Shown one piece after another: positions 18,066 through 26,330 of a DNA stretch of 64,000 nt. Under the pieces are notes generated by a model that saw nothing but the letters and a program-made list of their open reading frames with translations, ran no database searches and was not told where the DNA came from. The first letter of the stretch is position 1. Each line of letters starts with the position of its first letter. A program made the translations under genes and the position numbers. Source of the DNA: Thermovibrio ammonificans HB-1 (GTDB lineage: Bacteria > Aquificota > Aquificia > Desulfurobacteriales > Desulfurobacteriaceae); the NCBI RefSeq assembly GCF_000185805.1, contig NC_014926.1, positions 452,418 through 516,417 on the forward strand, written 5' to 3'.

Positions 18066-18911
18066 TCAAGGCCGCTCCTCTCTGTTCCCGGCCTTATGGA
18101 AAATTAAAGTTTTGTTCCTCCCCTCTCTTTTCCCCTTTGTTATTTTGATTTGGTAGGGAAGCTCCTTCATGCCGTTTAAAGCGTTAACGGCCTTTTTCAG
18201 CCTTTGGAAAGTTATCTTCTCCTTAAACCACTTGTAGCAGAAGTTCTCATCTAAAATGCCACCCCTTTCTACGTACCCTATGTTGAGAAAGTGGTTGTTG
18301 TTTTGGAAGAAGTAAAACCCCAAAAGTAAGAGTTTGAGGTAGAACCCTTTTACTTTAGAGTCCATAAGGGCGTGAATCGGAACGGAAAAGCTTTCTCCCA
18401 GGCTCTTGTTCAGAAACTCTTCGTTGAGCTTCACAACCAGGGGCGACGTTCTCTCCTTTGGCCAGCAGACTTCGTCTATTAGGGAGTAGGCCGTAGAGAA
18501 GGAGAAGATTTCGTCTCTGAACTTGCTTTGAAGCTCCACCTCAACGTGGACGGAAGTGTTTTTAAGAACTTTTAAAGACTCTTTTAGGGAGCTATAAGAC
18601 TCCCTGGAGCTTCCCCTCCCCAACAACTTAAGGAGCTTCAAGTAGCTTACTCTTACCTCCGGGCTTTCTGTGGTTTGGGCCAGAAACATCAGTGCCAAAA
18701 GGACCTTTGCGTCTCCCCAAAAGGGGACGGGATTGCCCTTTACCGTGATTGTGGTTTTCAGGTTCTTATTTCCGCGGTAGTAGCTGAGGGATATCCTCCC
18801 GCTTTTCTCCCTTTCTCTGCCCGACAGCCAAAAGATGTTGTAGATGAACTGTTTAGACAGGTTCAGCGTGCTGGGCGCCTGCGATGTTTCCTTTAAATCA
18901 TTGATTCTCAT
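18066..18911 (-). CDS. plasmid-type replication initiator (RepA-like) protein
   Basis: A 281-residue protein resembling replication initiator protein A (RPA, PF10134). The winged-helix part has VPFWGDAKVLLALMFLA (about 62-78), YLKLLKLLGRGSSRESYSSL (about 90-109) and KESLKVLKNTSVHVEVE. A second winged helix is plausible around residues 195-260. Ribosome site GGAGAAGG. Plasmid Reps bind origin iterons and repress their own promoter at an inverted repeat; a perfect 13-bp inverted repeat lies 21 bp upstream (18932-18962). The gene is AT-richer than neighbours and divergent from the AAA+ gene, suggesting a plasmid-derived pair. No iterons are obvious. Confidence 0.6.
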   Translation of the reverse strand: MRINDLKETSQAPSTLNLSKQFIYNIFWLSGREREKSGRISLSYYRGNKNLKTTITVKGNPVPFWGDAKVLLALMFLAQTTESPEVRVSYLKLLKLLGRGSSRESYSSLKESLKVLKNTSVHVEVELQSKFRDEIFSFSTAYSLIDEVCWPKERTSPLVVKLNEEFLNKSLGESFSVPIHALMDSKVKGFYLKLLLLGFYFFQNNNHFLNIGYVERGGILDENFCYKWFKEKITFQRLKKAVNALNGMKELPYQIKITKGKREGRNKTLIFHKAGNREERP

Positions 18912-18931
18912 AGCCTTCTCCGAATTTTTGT

Positions 18932-18962
18932 TTTAGATTGCGAATGTATTTCGCAATCTAAA
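18932..18962. promoter_or_regulatory. 13-bp inverted repeat, likely Rep operator
   Basis: TTTAGATTGCGAA (18932-18944), a 5-bp centre TGTAT, then the perfect reverse complement TTCGCAATCTAAA (18950-18962). It is in the AT-rich divergent region between the Rep-like and AAA+ genes. The position just upstream of a Rep gene is typical of an autoregulatory operator. It could also act as an RNA hairpin. Confidence 0.7.
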
Positions 18963-19123
18963 TATATGCTATTTCCTGTTAGTTCAAACTATAACGAGAG
19001 TTTCTCTCTTTCTCCAAATACTTATAGAATTTCCAATAAAGGGTTTAGCGGGAAGGCGGCGAGACTGCCGGCTTCTCCCTGGGGCCACAGATTAAGCTCA
19101 AACCGATTTGAAAGGAGGTGGAA

Positions 19124-20806
19124 ATGGCTTTTAAATTCCTGACTTTAGCTTCAGACATTATATCTGCCGAGATTTCAAAAGAGCTTGTGGGCCAAGATGA
19201 AGGAGTCAAGAAAGTTGTTACGGCCATATGCGAGAACCTGGAGAGTTACCTCTCTGGCAACTCCCGAAAAACGGCCAAGAACAACATCCTCCTGGTGGGG
19301 CCTACAGGCAGCGGTAAAACTGAGCTGGCAAGGAGAATCTCCGAGCTCCTTGACCTCCCCTTCGTTAGAGTCAACATTACCGATTACACCTTAACCGGGT
19401 ACAAGGGTAGGGACCCTCAGAGTATAGTCTTAGAAGACTTTGACCGGGTTCTCCAAAAAGGTGCCTATCGAGCAGCGGAGGTTTTGGAGGAGAAGCGGCG
19501 GAAGTACTGCGGTGCTGTTTACCTGCTTAAAAACTTAAAGGAAGAGCTCCTTAAAAGGGGTAAAGGGAGAGACTCCCTCCTCTTTTACCTAAAGGTGACT
19601 GCTGAGCTCTTTGCCTCTATGCTCTTTTTCGAAAAGGACCGCGTTGTTGAGTTCCTCTTGTCGAAGTACAGTTTTAAAAACCCCAAGCACAGGGATAGGC
19701 TTAAATCGCTTCTTGAGCAGCTTGCCCGTAAATTCGAGGGCATGAAGAAACTTACACCCCTTTTAGATGGGTGTTCCGGCAAGGTTGAGAAAAGGCAGTT
19801 CTCCCATAAACCTTTCGGGATAGTTTTCATAGACGAGATAGACAAAATCCTCATACAGGAATCTGAAAACAGCTTCTACACCTGGCTTCAGAACTTCCTG
19901 CTTACAATGGTTGAAGGGACGGTTGTAACCGGTGAAACGGAAAGAGAGGTTAAGACTATGGACACCTCCCACCTGACCTTCATTTTTGCGGGGGCCTTCT
20001 CCCAGACCTCTCCCGACGACTTTTTCCCCGAATTTAGAGGAAGGTTGAACGTTACCGTTAAGTTCAACGAGTTGGGGCTTGAAGAGCTTGAGCAGATAGC
20101 CCGTTTAAAGGACTTTGCCGGCTTTATGGGGGACCTTTTCGTTAAAGTTGAGCCTGATGCTTACAAGGCCGTTGCCGAAGAGGCCTTCCGCTTAAATAGA
20201 GACTGTTACCTTGGGGCAAGAAGAGTTGATGAGGTTATAAGTAAGGTAAATGCCGCTTTGAGCCGCGAGCTCGCCTTGGGCCGTTTAAGCCTACCGGTGG
20301 TGGTGGACTACAGCTACGTAAAGTGGGCCTGTAGCCTGAAGTTTGAGGGAAGGAGCGAGGCTGCTTTTGTGGAGCTTCCGGTAACCGGAAAGGAGGAACT
20401 ACTGGCCAAAGAGCTGGAAGAGTGTTTAGACAAGGAGCTGGATGGGGAGTTTGATATTGTTGAGAGGGCCGTTTTTAAGTCTCTTCACGCTTCTGAAGTT
20501 CTTGGAAAGATTGAGAGACAAATCAGGGAGGAACTTGAAGAGAATATGGCTCTGAGCATCGGGCTTTTCAACTACTACCTGGAAGCCGTGCGGGTTTTCA
20601 AGGGGAGCAGGTCTGAAGGGTTGGTTCGTTTGGCGAACCTGCTTTTGGAGTTCGGCCCCTGGAACTTGGAGCCCGACTTTGCCCAGTATTTCCTTGAGGA
20701 GGTAGAGAGGGCCGCGGTTAAAGACAGGATTCCCGACGAAGTTATAAAGGCACTGGAGAGCTTACGTGAAAACGACGACCTGGACGATAGGTTGATGCTG
20801 CTTTAA
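19124..20806 (+). CDS. HslU/ClpX-like AAA+ ATPase with extended C-terminus
   Basis: A 560-residue AAA+ protein, starting at ATG 19124 (AGGAGG 19113-19118 fits it; the GTG at 19118 does not). LVGQDEGVKKVV, Walker A GPTGSGKTELAR (59-70) and VNITDYTLTGYKGRDPQS (about 83-100) follow the HslU/ClpX pattern, with GYKG where HslU has GYVG. A roughly 130-residue insert precedes Walker B GIVFIDEIDKI (about 228-238), like the HslU I-domain but unrelated in composition. The sensor/arginine-finger FRGRLNVTVKF and sensor 2 LGARRVDEVISKV follow. About 170 residues beyond the usual end are helical and unknown. No HslV or ClpP is adjacent. Confidence 0.75.
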   Translation: MAFKFLTLASDIISAEISKELVGQDEGVKKVVTAICENLESYLSGNSRKTAKNNILLVGPTGSGKTELARRISELLDLPFVRVNITDYTLTGYKGRDPQSIVLEDFDRVLQKGAYRAAEVLEEKRRKYCGAVYLLKNLKEELLKRGKGRDSLLFYLKVTAELFASMLFFEKDRVVEFLLSKYSFKNPKHRDRLKSLLEQLARKFEGMKKLTPLLDGCSGKVEKRQFSHKPFGIVFIDEIDKILIQESENSFYTWLQNFLLTMVEGTVVTGETEREVKTMDTSHLTFIFAGAFSQTSPDDFFPEFRGRLNVTVKFNELGLEELEQIARLKDFAGFMGDLFVKVEPDAYKAVAEEAFRLNRDCYLGARRVDEVISKVNAALSRELALGRLSLPVVVDYSYVKWACSLKFEGRSEAAFVELPVTGKEELLAKELEECLDKELDGEFDIVERAVFKSLHASEVLGKIERQIREELEENMALSIGLFNYYLEAVRVFKGSRSEGLVRLANLLLEFGPWNLEPDFAQYFLEEVERAAVKDRIPDEVIKALESLRENDDLDDRLMLL

Positions 20807-20864
20807 AAGATGTAGCTGGTTTATACTTTACTGACAGGTGAAATTTCCGCTCAGGAGGGCTCTT

Positions 20865-21860
20865 ATGTTAACCGGGAGGTTCCCCCAGCTGAGACTCAGG
20901 CGTTTGAGGAAAAACGAAAACGTAAGGCGTATGGTCAGGGAGACCGTTCTCACCCCCAACGACTTTATATACCCGATATTCGTTGTAGACGGTGAGAATA
21001 AGAAAGAGGAGATTCCCTCTATGCCCGGCCAGTTCCGCTACTCTGTGGACAGGCTTCCCGAAATGGTTGAGGAGGTTGAGAAGGCGGGTATTCCGGCGGT
21101 AATCCTCTTTGGAATTCCCTCCCACAAGGACGAGCTCGGAACGGACTCCTACTCCGAGGAGGGCATAATCCAGAGGGCTCTGAGAAAAATAAAGGGGGAG
21201 GGTTCGAAGCTCTACCTTATTACCGACGTCTGCTTCTGTGAGTACACAAGCCACGGCCACTGCGGCTACCTTGAGTGCCACGGAGAGGTGTGTGACGTTG
21301 ATAACGACAGAACCCTCGAGCTCCTGAAGAAGCAGGTGGTTTCCCACGCCCAGGCCGGGGCCGATATGGTGGCCCCCTCGGGAATGATGGACGGTATGAT
21401 TGCGGCAATCAGGGAAGCCCTCGATGCTGCAGGCTTTACAGACATTCCGATTATGTCTTACGCCGCCAAGTACGCCTCTGCATACTACGGACCCTTCAGG
21501 GATGCCGCAGAGTCCACCCCCGCTTTCGGCGACAGGCGCTCCTACCAGATGGACCCTGCAAACTTCAACGAGGCCCTGAGAGAGGTGGCCCTCGACATTC
21601 AAGAGGGTGCCGACATAGTTATGGTAAAGCCCGCCCTTGCCTACCTTGACGTTATCAGGGCCGTTAAGGAGACCTTTAAGTACCCGACTGCCGCCTACAA
21701 CGTTAGCGGCGAGTACTCTATGGTGAAGGCTGCGGCCCTTAAGGGCTGGATAGACGAAAAGCGGGTAGTGCTCGAAACCCTTACCTCTATGAAGAGGGCG
21801 GGAGCCGACCTGATTCTCACCTACCACGCCCTTGAGGCGGCGAGGTGGTTAAACGAATAG
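20865..21860 (+). CDS. hemB: porphobilinogen synthase (5-aminolevulinate dehydratase)
   Basis: A 331-residue enzyme condensing two aminolevulinates. ATG 20865 is preferred because AGGAGG (20853-20858) sits 6 nt upstream; a GTG 27 nt earlier lacks a site. Both Schiff-base lysines are visible in [19 protein letters not shown] and [12 protein letters not shown]. The metal site is cysteine-rich ([14 protein letters not shown]), indicating a zinc-type enzyme. It is separated from hemA-C-D by about 11 kb. It is followed 9 nt later by the roadblock-like gene. Confidence 0.96.
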   Translation: MLTGRFPQLRLRRLRKNENVRRMVRETVLTPNDFIYPIFVVDGENKKEEIPSMPGQFRYSVDRLPEMVEEVEKAGIPAVILFGIPSHKDELGTDSYSEEGIIQRALRKIKGEGSKLYLITDVCFCEYTSHGHCGYLECHGEVCDVDNDRTLELLKKQVVSHAQAGADMVAPSGMMDGMIAAIREALDAAGFTDIPIMSYAAKYASAYYGPFRDAAESTPAFGDRRSYQMDPANFNEALREVALDIQEGADIVMVKPALAYLDVIRAVKETFKYPTAAYNVSGEYSMVKAAALKGWIDEKRVVLETLTSMKRAGADLILTYHALEAARWLNE

Positions 21861-21869
21861 GGAGGAGCT

Positions 21870-22220
21870 ATGGGAGCTGTTGCCCAGAAGGCCAAAAAGG
21901 ATATCCCCTACCTTAAGGGGTATGCCGCTTTAAAGTTCTCCGGAGAGGTTCTCGACTCCGTTGCCGAGGGTATTCCCCTTGAGCAGGTGGTTTCTAAGGT
22001 TAAGCCGATAGTTGAAAACTACCTTGAAATTTACAGGGCCCTCGGGGGCCTTTCCGCCGGAGTTCCCAAGGAGATACTTATGAGCACCACCAAGTACTTT
22101 ATCTTGGTGAGGCTCTTTTACAGGACCGAAACCTACCACGTTGCGGTTCTGGACAGTAAGGCGAACCTCGGCTATACCAGGTTCGTCCTCTTTCAACTGA
22201 ACAAGGAATTGAAGGGGTAA
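21870..22220 (+). CDS. roadblock/LC7-like small protein
   Basis: A 116-residue protein with an alpha/beta layout like roadblock/LC7: KGYAALKFSGEVLDS, a helix EQVVSKVKPIVENYLEIYRA, then YFILVRLFYRTETYHVAVLD and a final helix FVLFQLNKELK. The strand KYFILVRLFYRTETYHVAVL would be the central sheet. The match is by pattern, not by a fixed motif. It is sandwiched between hemB (9 nt) and the MBL-fold gene (3 nt), so it may be a sensor or scaffold partner of the latter. Confidence 0.5.
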   Translation: MGAVAQKAKKDIPYLKGYAALKFSGEVLDSVAEGIPLEQVVSKVKPIVENYLEIYRALGGLSAGVPKEILMSTTKYFILVRLFYRTETYHVAVLDSKANLGYTRFVLFQLNKELKG

Positions 22221-22223
22221 GTT

Positions 22224-23051
22224 ATGGGCCTTCTCGTCAGTGAGCTTAAAGGGGCGGCTGTAGATTACAGTAAACCGGTTCCCCTCTTTAAGGAGGAGGG
22301 ACACGAGGTATACTGGGTCGGGAGCTACGAGGAGTATATCTTCAGGTGTAACGCCTACCTTATAGTCTCCGGAGATAAGAGGGTTTTACTCGACCCGGGG
22401 GGAATCCAGCACTTTGAACAGGTAAAGGCCAGGGTTTCTCAGCTGATAGAGCCTTCAGAGGTCACCCATATCGTTGCCCACCACCAAGACCCAGACGTTA
22501 TAGGCTCCCTTCCCCTGTGGCTGAAGTTGAACCCCAATGTAACCGTGGTTACAACCCCGAGAACTCAGGTACTCATACCCTACTACGGCTTCGACCGCTC
22601 TAAGGTTAACTGGCTCGACGTCAGTCCCCTCGACGACACTATGCTCGAGCTCGAAGAGGGGGCATTGGTCTTCCTCAGTGCTCCTTTTCTGCACTTCCCC
22701 GACGCTTTTGTGACTTACGACAGCCGCTCCAAGATACTCTTCACCGGCGATATATTCGCCGCCATTCAGCAGAGGTGGGAGCTGGTTGTTTCGGACTTTG
22801 AAGAGCATAAGAACGAGCTCACCTACTTCCACGTTTACTACATGGCCTCCAATAAGGCCTTAAGGCACTTTGTTGAGAAGGTGCGCCCCTTCCCCGTAGA
22901 CGCCATAGCCCCGCAACACGGCTCCATAATACCGAAGGAGTTTGTGGGAGAGGCCCTCGACTTTTTGGAGGAGCTTAAGTGCGGCATAGACCTGCTTGAG
23001 GAGGAATCTCCGGCGAGGGCTTTGATAGGCAGGATACTGAAAAACAGGTAG
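22224..23051 (+). CDS. MBL-fold (flavodiiron-type) oxygen-binding di-iron protein
   Basis: A 275-residue metallo-beta-lactamase-fold protein. Metal ligands follow the flavodiiron pattern: HHQDPDVIG (about 91-99, H-x-x-D with Gln in the usual Glu place), FLHFPDAFVTYD (about 157), LFTGDIFA (about 176) and IAPQHGSIIP (about 232). There is no flavodoxin domain, so it is not a complete FprA. Similar stand-alone ODP-type proteins are proposed oxygen or NO sensors. The roadblock-like gene upstream, 3 nt away, is probably co-translated. Confidence 0.75.
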   Translation: MGLLVSELKGAAVDYSKPVPLFKEEGHEVYWVGSYEEYIFRCNAYLIVSGDKRVLLDPGGIQHFEQVKARVSQLIEPSEVTHIVAHHQDPDVIGSLPLWLKLNPNVTVVTTPRTQVLIPYYGFDRSKVNWLDVSPLDDTMLELEEGALVFLSAPFLHFPDAFVTYDSRSKILFTGDIFAAIQQRWELVVSDFEEHKNELTYFHVYYMASNKALRHFVEKVRPFPVDAIAPQHGSIIPKEFVGEALDFLEELKCGIDLLEEESPARALIGRILKNR

Positions 23052-23053
23052 CC

Positions 23054-23082
23054 TTGCCCTTTAGGGCGTTTGTTCATATAAT
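23054..23082 (+). promoter_or_regulatory. sigma-70-type promoter of rpsU, overlapping an upstream hairpin
   Basis: TTGCCC (23054-23059), 17 bp, then a perfect TATAAT (23077-23082), 35 bp before the rpsU start codon. The -35 overlaps a short hairpin GCCCT-TT-AGGGC (23056-23067), followed by GTTTGTT, that may end the preceding gene. Confidence 0.7.
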
Positions 23083-23117
23083 ATGGCGGCAAAATCAGCA
23101 AAAGGAGGCGATGCTTA

Positions 23118-23345
23118 ATGGCTACAGTATACGTCCGCGACGGCGAGCCTTTTGAGAAGGCGCTTAAGAGGTTTAAGAAGCTCTGTGAAAGGGAAGGAAT
23201 CCTCACGGAGATTAAAAGGAGGGAGTACTACGAGAAACCCTCCGAAAAGCGCAAGAGAAAGGCTATGGCCGCCAGGAAGAGGCTGATTAAGGCCCTCAAG
23301 AAGCGCGGACTTTTACCTCCCAAGGGTAAGAAGAAGAAAAAGTAA
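23118..23345 (+). CDS. rpsU: 30S ribosomal protein bS21
   Basis: A 75-residue basic protein matching bS21: [20 protein letters not shown], then [20 protein letters not shown] and a Lys/Arg-rich C-terminus ending in five lysines. The ribosome site AAAGGAGG precedes it. bS21 helps the small subunit pair with the Shine-Dalgarno sequence. A YqeY-domain gene follows 13 nt later, an order seen in many bacteria. Confidence 0.96.
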   Translation: MATVYVRDGEPFEKALKRFKKLCEREGILTEIKRREYYEKPSEKRKRKAMAARKRLIKALKKRGLLPPKGKKKKK

Positions 23346-23358
23346 GTTAGGAGCCGAT

Positions 23359-23814
23359 ATGGGGCTTAAAGAGAGGCTTAAGGCCGATATGAAGGAGGCC
23401 TTAAAGGCCAAGGATAAGGTGAAGCTCTCTACCATCAGGATGATTAACTCTCTCATTAAGAACGCCGAGATAGAGAAGAGGGGCGAGCTTACAGACGACG
23501 AGATAGTTCAGCTCCTTATGCGCTACGCCAAGCAGAGGCGTGAGGCCATAGAGATGTACGAAAAGGGCGGCAGGCCCGACCTTGTAGAGAAGGAGAAGGC
23601 CGAGCTTGCCGTTGTCGAGTCTTACCTTCCCAAGCAGCTTTCCGAGGAGGAGCTTGTAGAGCTTGTAAAGCAGGTTATAGCCGAAGTCGGCGCTTCCTCC
23701 CCTAAGGATATGGGCAAGGTGATGAAGGCGGTTATGCCTAAGGTAAAGGGGCGGGCCGACGGTTCCCTCGTTAACCGTATAGTTAAGGAGCTTCTTGCGG
23801 GAAGCGGCTCCTAA
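23359..23814 (+). CDS. yqeY: GatB/YqeY domain protein
   Basis: A 151-residue protein of the YqeY family: MGLKERLKADMKEALKAKDK, IRMINSLIKNAEIEKRGELT, a central EKAELAVVESYLPKQLSEEE and the C-terminal GKVMKAVMPKVKGRADGSLV. The fold is the helical tail domain of GatB, which contacts tRNA. The stand-alone protein's role is not defined. It is in the same transcription unit as rpsU. Confidence 0.93.
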   Translation: MGLKERLKADMKEALKAKDKVKLSTIRMINSLIKNAEIEKRGELTDDEIVQLLMRYAKQRREAIEMYEKGGRPDLVEKEKAELAVVESYLPKQLSEEELVELVKQVIAEVGASSPKDMGKVMKAVMPKVKGRADGSLVNRIVKELLAGSGS

Positions 23815-23848
23815 GTTTATAATTAATGTTGAATACAGCCTTTGGAAC

Positions 23849-23935
23849 ACAATCCTGGCACCCTGCTCCTTTGGGTGATTAGGAGGGGGGTCTTTATACT
23901 ATTCGTTCAAAGGGGTGGGGTGCCGATAGGATTGT
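23849..23935 (+). ncRNA. structured RNA candidate upstream of mutS2
   Basis: A long-range stem pairs ACAATCCT (23849-23856) plus GGCACCC (23857-23863) with GGGTGCC (23918-23924) plus AGGATTGT (23928-23935), i.e. 15 base pairs interrupted by a 3-nt bulge. Inside lies a second stem CTCCT/AGGAG (23866-23870 with 23881-23885). CTTTGGAAC just upstream (about 23840-23848) could pair with GTTCAAAG (23905-23912), which would be a competing or pseudoknot pairing. It does not fit tRNA, 4.5S or T-box consensus. It may be a free small RNA or a leader element of mutS2. Confidence 0.45.
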
Positions 23936-23998
23936 CTCCCTTCCACTTTCCCCGCCGAAAGACTATCTTTTCTTCCAACTTCACCCCGAGGTTTTCCG

Positions 23999-26269
23999 AT
24001 GTCCGTTTTGGAGCTTCTCGAGTTTGACAAGCTCCTGGAGAGAGCTGCCGCTTACGCAAAGAGCGAAGAGGGAAGGAAGAGGGTCCTCGAGCTTAAACCC
24101 TCTACAAGGTCCGAGGAGGTTAAAGAGAACCTCTCCCAAACGGAGCTCTTCTGTAAGCTGATGGGGGAGAAGAGCCTCCCCGTTGAGTTTTTTCCGAACC
24201 TGTCGGAAACCCTTAGGCGGCTCCGGATAGAAGGGGCTGTTCTCTCTCAGGAGGAGCTCCACTCCCTTTTAAAGGCTCTCAACCTTGCCAGCAGGCTCAG
24301 CCGCTTTTTCGGCTCCCTTGAGGGAGAGCGCTTTAGACCTTTTGAGAGTTACGCCAGGAGGCTCTCCGTTCCGGCAGAGCTCCTGAAGCGCTTTAACAAG
24401 GTCTTCGACGACTACGGAGCCGTTCAGGATTCTGCTTCTCCCACTTTAAGGTCCGTGAGGCGCTCCATCCGCTCGGTTTCTGCAAAGATAAGGGAGAAGC
24501 TCCACTCCATAGTGAACCGCCACGACGATGTCTGCCCCGATAGGGTGGTTACGGAAAGGGACGGCCGGTACGTGATACTTGCCAAGCCCGCCTTCAAGAG
24601 CCGTTTCCACGGCGTTGTTCACGACCGTTCCTCCAGCGGCCAGACCCTTTACGTTGAGCCTATGGCTGTTGTTGAACTTAACAACCGGCTCAGGGAGCTG
24701 CGCTCCCTTGAGGAGAAAGAGGTAAAGCGGATTCTCGCAGAGCTTTCAGACCTTGCACGGGAGCACTACGAGAGCGTGGCGAGGGCCTACAACGCCCTTG
24801 TAGAGGTGGACTTCCGTCAGGCCCTTGCCTCTTTGAGCCTTGCCCTTAACGGAACCCTCCCGGAGTTTGGCTCTTCGTTTAAGCTCAAGGACGCCCGCCA
24901 CCCCCTCCTTGCCCTTTCGGGTAAAGAGGTTGTCCCCGTGGATATCCTCCTTGAGAGGGGACTGGTTATCACCGGCCCCAACACCGGCGGTAAAACCGTT
25001 GCCCTGAAAACTTTGGGGCTGATATCTATGATGGCTCAGTCGGGTTTCCTTGTTCCTGCCGGCGAGGGCAGCACCCTCCGTTTTGTTAGGAAGTGGTTTG
25101 CCGACCTGGGAGACGAGCAGAGCATAGAGCAGTCTCTATCTACCTTTAGTGGCCACATAAAGAGGGTGGCTCAGATACTCAAGGAAGCCGACGAGCACTC
25201 CCTCGTTCTCCTCGACGAGCTCGGTTCCGGCACCGACCCCGTTGAGGGTTCTGCCCTTGCGGTTGCGATACTCAACTACCTGAAGGAGAAGAGGGCTTTA
25301 ACCGTTGTTACAACCCACTTTTCGCCGGTGAAGCTCTTTGCCTACAAAGACGACTACTTCCAGGTGGCCTCTGTTCTCTTCGACGAGGAGAGCCTGAAAC
25401 CCCTCTATAAGCTCATCTACGGTGTTATAGGAAAGAGCTACGCTCTTGTTGTTGCAGAGCGCTTTGGAGTGCCGAAGGAGGTTATCCGCTCTGCCCTCTC
25501 TCTCCTTGGAGCCGAGGAGCAGATGGCCCAGGAGCTGATTTCGGCATTAGAGAAGGAGTTTAAACGCCTCCAGAGCCAGCGGGAGGAGGTGGAGCGCCTT
25601 AAGGAGGAGCTGAACCGTCAGAGGCGGCTCCTTCGGGAGAGGGAGGAGAAGCTCAGGAAGGAGTTTGAAGAGAGGCTGAACGCCTCGATTGCAGAGCTTC
25701 AGTCCCAGCTTGAAAAGTCCCTTAAGGAGAAAAACGCCTCTAAAGCCAGAGAAGACTTTAAGAAGCTGGTTGTTTCCATAAAGAACAGGAACGCCCTTGA
25801 GCCCGAGCTTGCCCCCTCCAGGGAGCCTAAGCCGGGCGATACCGTTAAGGTTGAGCCCGGAGGCAGGAAGGGGAAAGTGGTTTCCGTAGATGCCGGCAGG
25901 AAGCGAGCCAAGGTCCAGATAGGGGCCGTTACCGTTGAGGTGAAGCTCGGCCAGCTGAGGGTTGTTGAAGAAGAGGTTAAGAGAGAGCGGCCCGAAGTAG
26001 TTGTTAACGCTCCTAAGCCTTCTCGCTTTTTCCCGGAGCTGAAGCTCCTGGGTATGAGGGGCGAAGAGGCCCTTAGGGCCGTAGAGAAGTTCCTCGACGA
26101 GGCCAATTTGGTTGGGGTTAAGCGGGTTCGCATAGTCCACGGCTACGGAGAGGGAATACTGAAGCGGCTCGTGAGAGACTACCTCGCAAACTCCCCTTAC
26201 GTTAAGAGCTTCCGTCCCGGAAAGCCCGAAGAGGGCGGTGACGGCGCCACTGTTGTTGAGCTTTACTGA
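23999..26269 (+). CDS. mutS2: endonuclease MutS2 with Smr domain
   Basis: A 756-residue protein. The core has Walker A GPNTGGKTVALKTLGL (about 328), SLSTFSGHIKRVAQIL and Walker B VLLDELGSGTDPVEGSALA (about 405). A coiled coil follows (about 515-595), then a KOW-like part and a C-terminal Smr domain with HGYGEG (about 720). The usual LDL at the start of Smr reads LKL here, losing an acidic residue implicated in cleavage. Family roles are suppression of recombination or rescue of collided ribosomes. No Shine-Dalgarno better than CCCGAGG is seen before ATG 23999. Confidence 0.94.
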   Translation: MSVLELLEFDKLLERAAAYAKSEEGRKRVLELKPSTRSEEVKENLSQTELFCKLMGEKSLPVEFFPNLSETLRRLRIEGAVLSQEELHSLLKALNLASRLSRFFGSLEGERFRPFESYARRLSVPAELLKRFNKVFDDYGAVQDSASPTLRSVRRSIRSVSAKIREKLHSIVNRHDDVCPDRVVTERDGRYVILAKPAFKSRFHGVVHDRSSSGQTLYVEPMAVVELNNRLRELRSLEEKEVKRILAELSDLAREHYESVARAYNALVEVDFRQALASLSLALNGTLPEFGSSFKLKDARHPLLALSGKEVVPVDILLERGLVITGPNTGGKTVALKTLGLISMMAQSGFLVPAGEGSTLRFVRKWFADLGDEQSIEQSLSTFSGHIKRVAQILKEADEHSLVLLDELGSGTDPVEGSALAVAILNYLKEKRALTVVTTHFSPVKLFAYKDDYFQVASVLFDEESLKPLYKLIYGVIGKSYALVVAERFGVPKEVIRSALSLLGAEEQMAQELISALEKEFKRLQSQREEVERLKEELNRQRRLLREREEKLRKEFEERLNASIAELQSQLEKSLKEKNASKAREDFKKLVVSIKNRNALEPELAPSREPKPGDTVKVEPGGRKGKVVSVDAGRKRAKVQIGAVTVEVKLGQLRVVEEEVKRERPEVVVNAPKPSRFFPELKLLGMRGEEALRAVEKFLDEANLVGVKRVRIVHGYGEGILKRLVRDYLANSPYVKSFRPGKPEEGGDGATVVELY

Positions 26270-26330
26270 GCCCTTTGCCGTTTGCGCTATATTTAGGCAA
26301 ACACCATCGGCCGTTTAGAGGAGTTGAGAA

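Noticed and set aside
19049-19080. Hairpin GGGAAGGCGGC / GCCGGCTTCTCCC before the AAA+ gene as a riboswitch
   Set aside because: Stem has a bulge and mismatch and there is no surrounding conserved core or T-run; too weak to call.
23857-23925. tRNA-like acceptor stem GGCACCC/GGGTGCC with GTTCAAA inside
   Set aside because: D-arm can be drawn but the T-stem does not pair and no anticodon stem forms; length is 68. Treated as another structured RNA.
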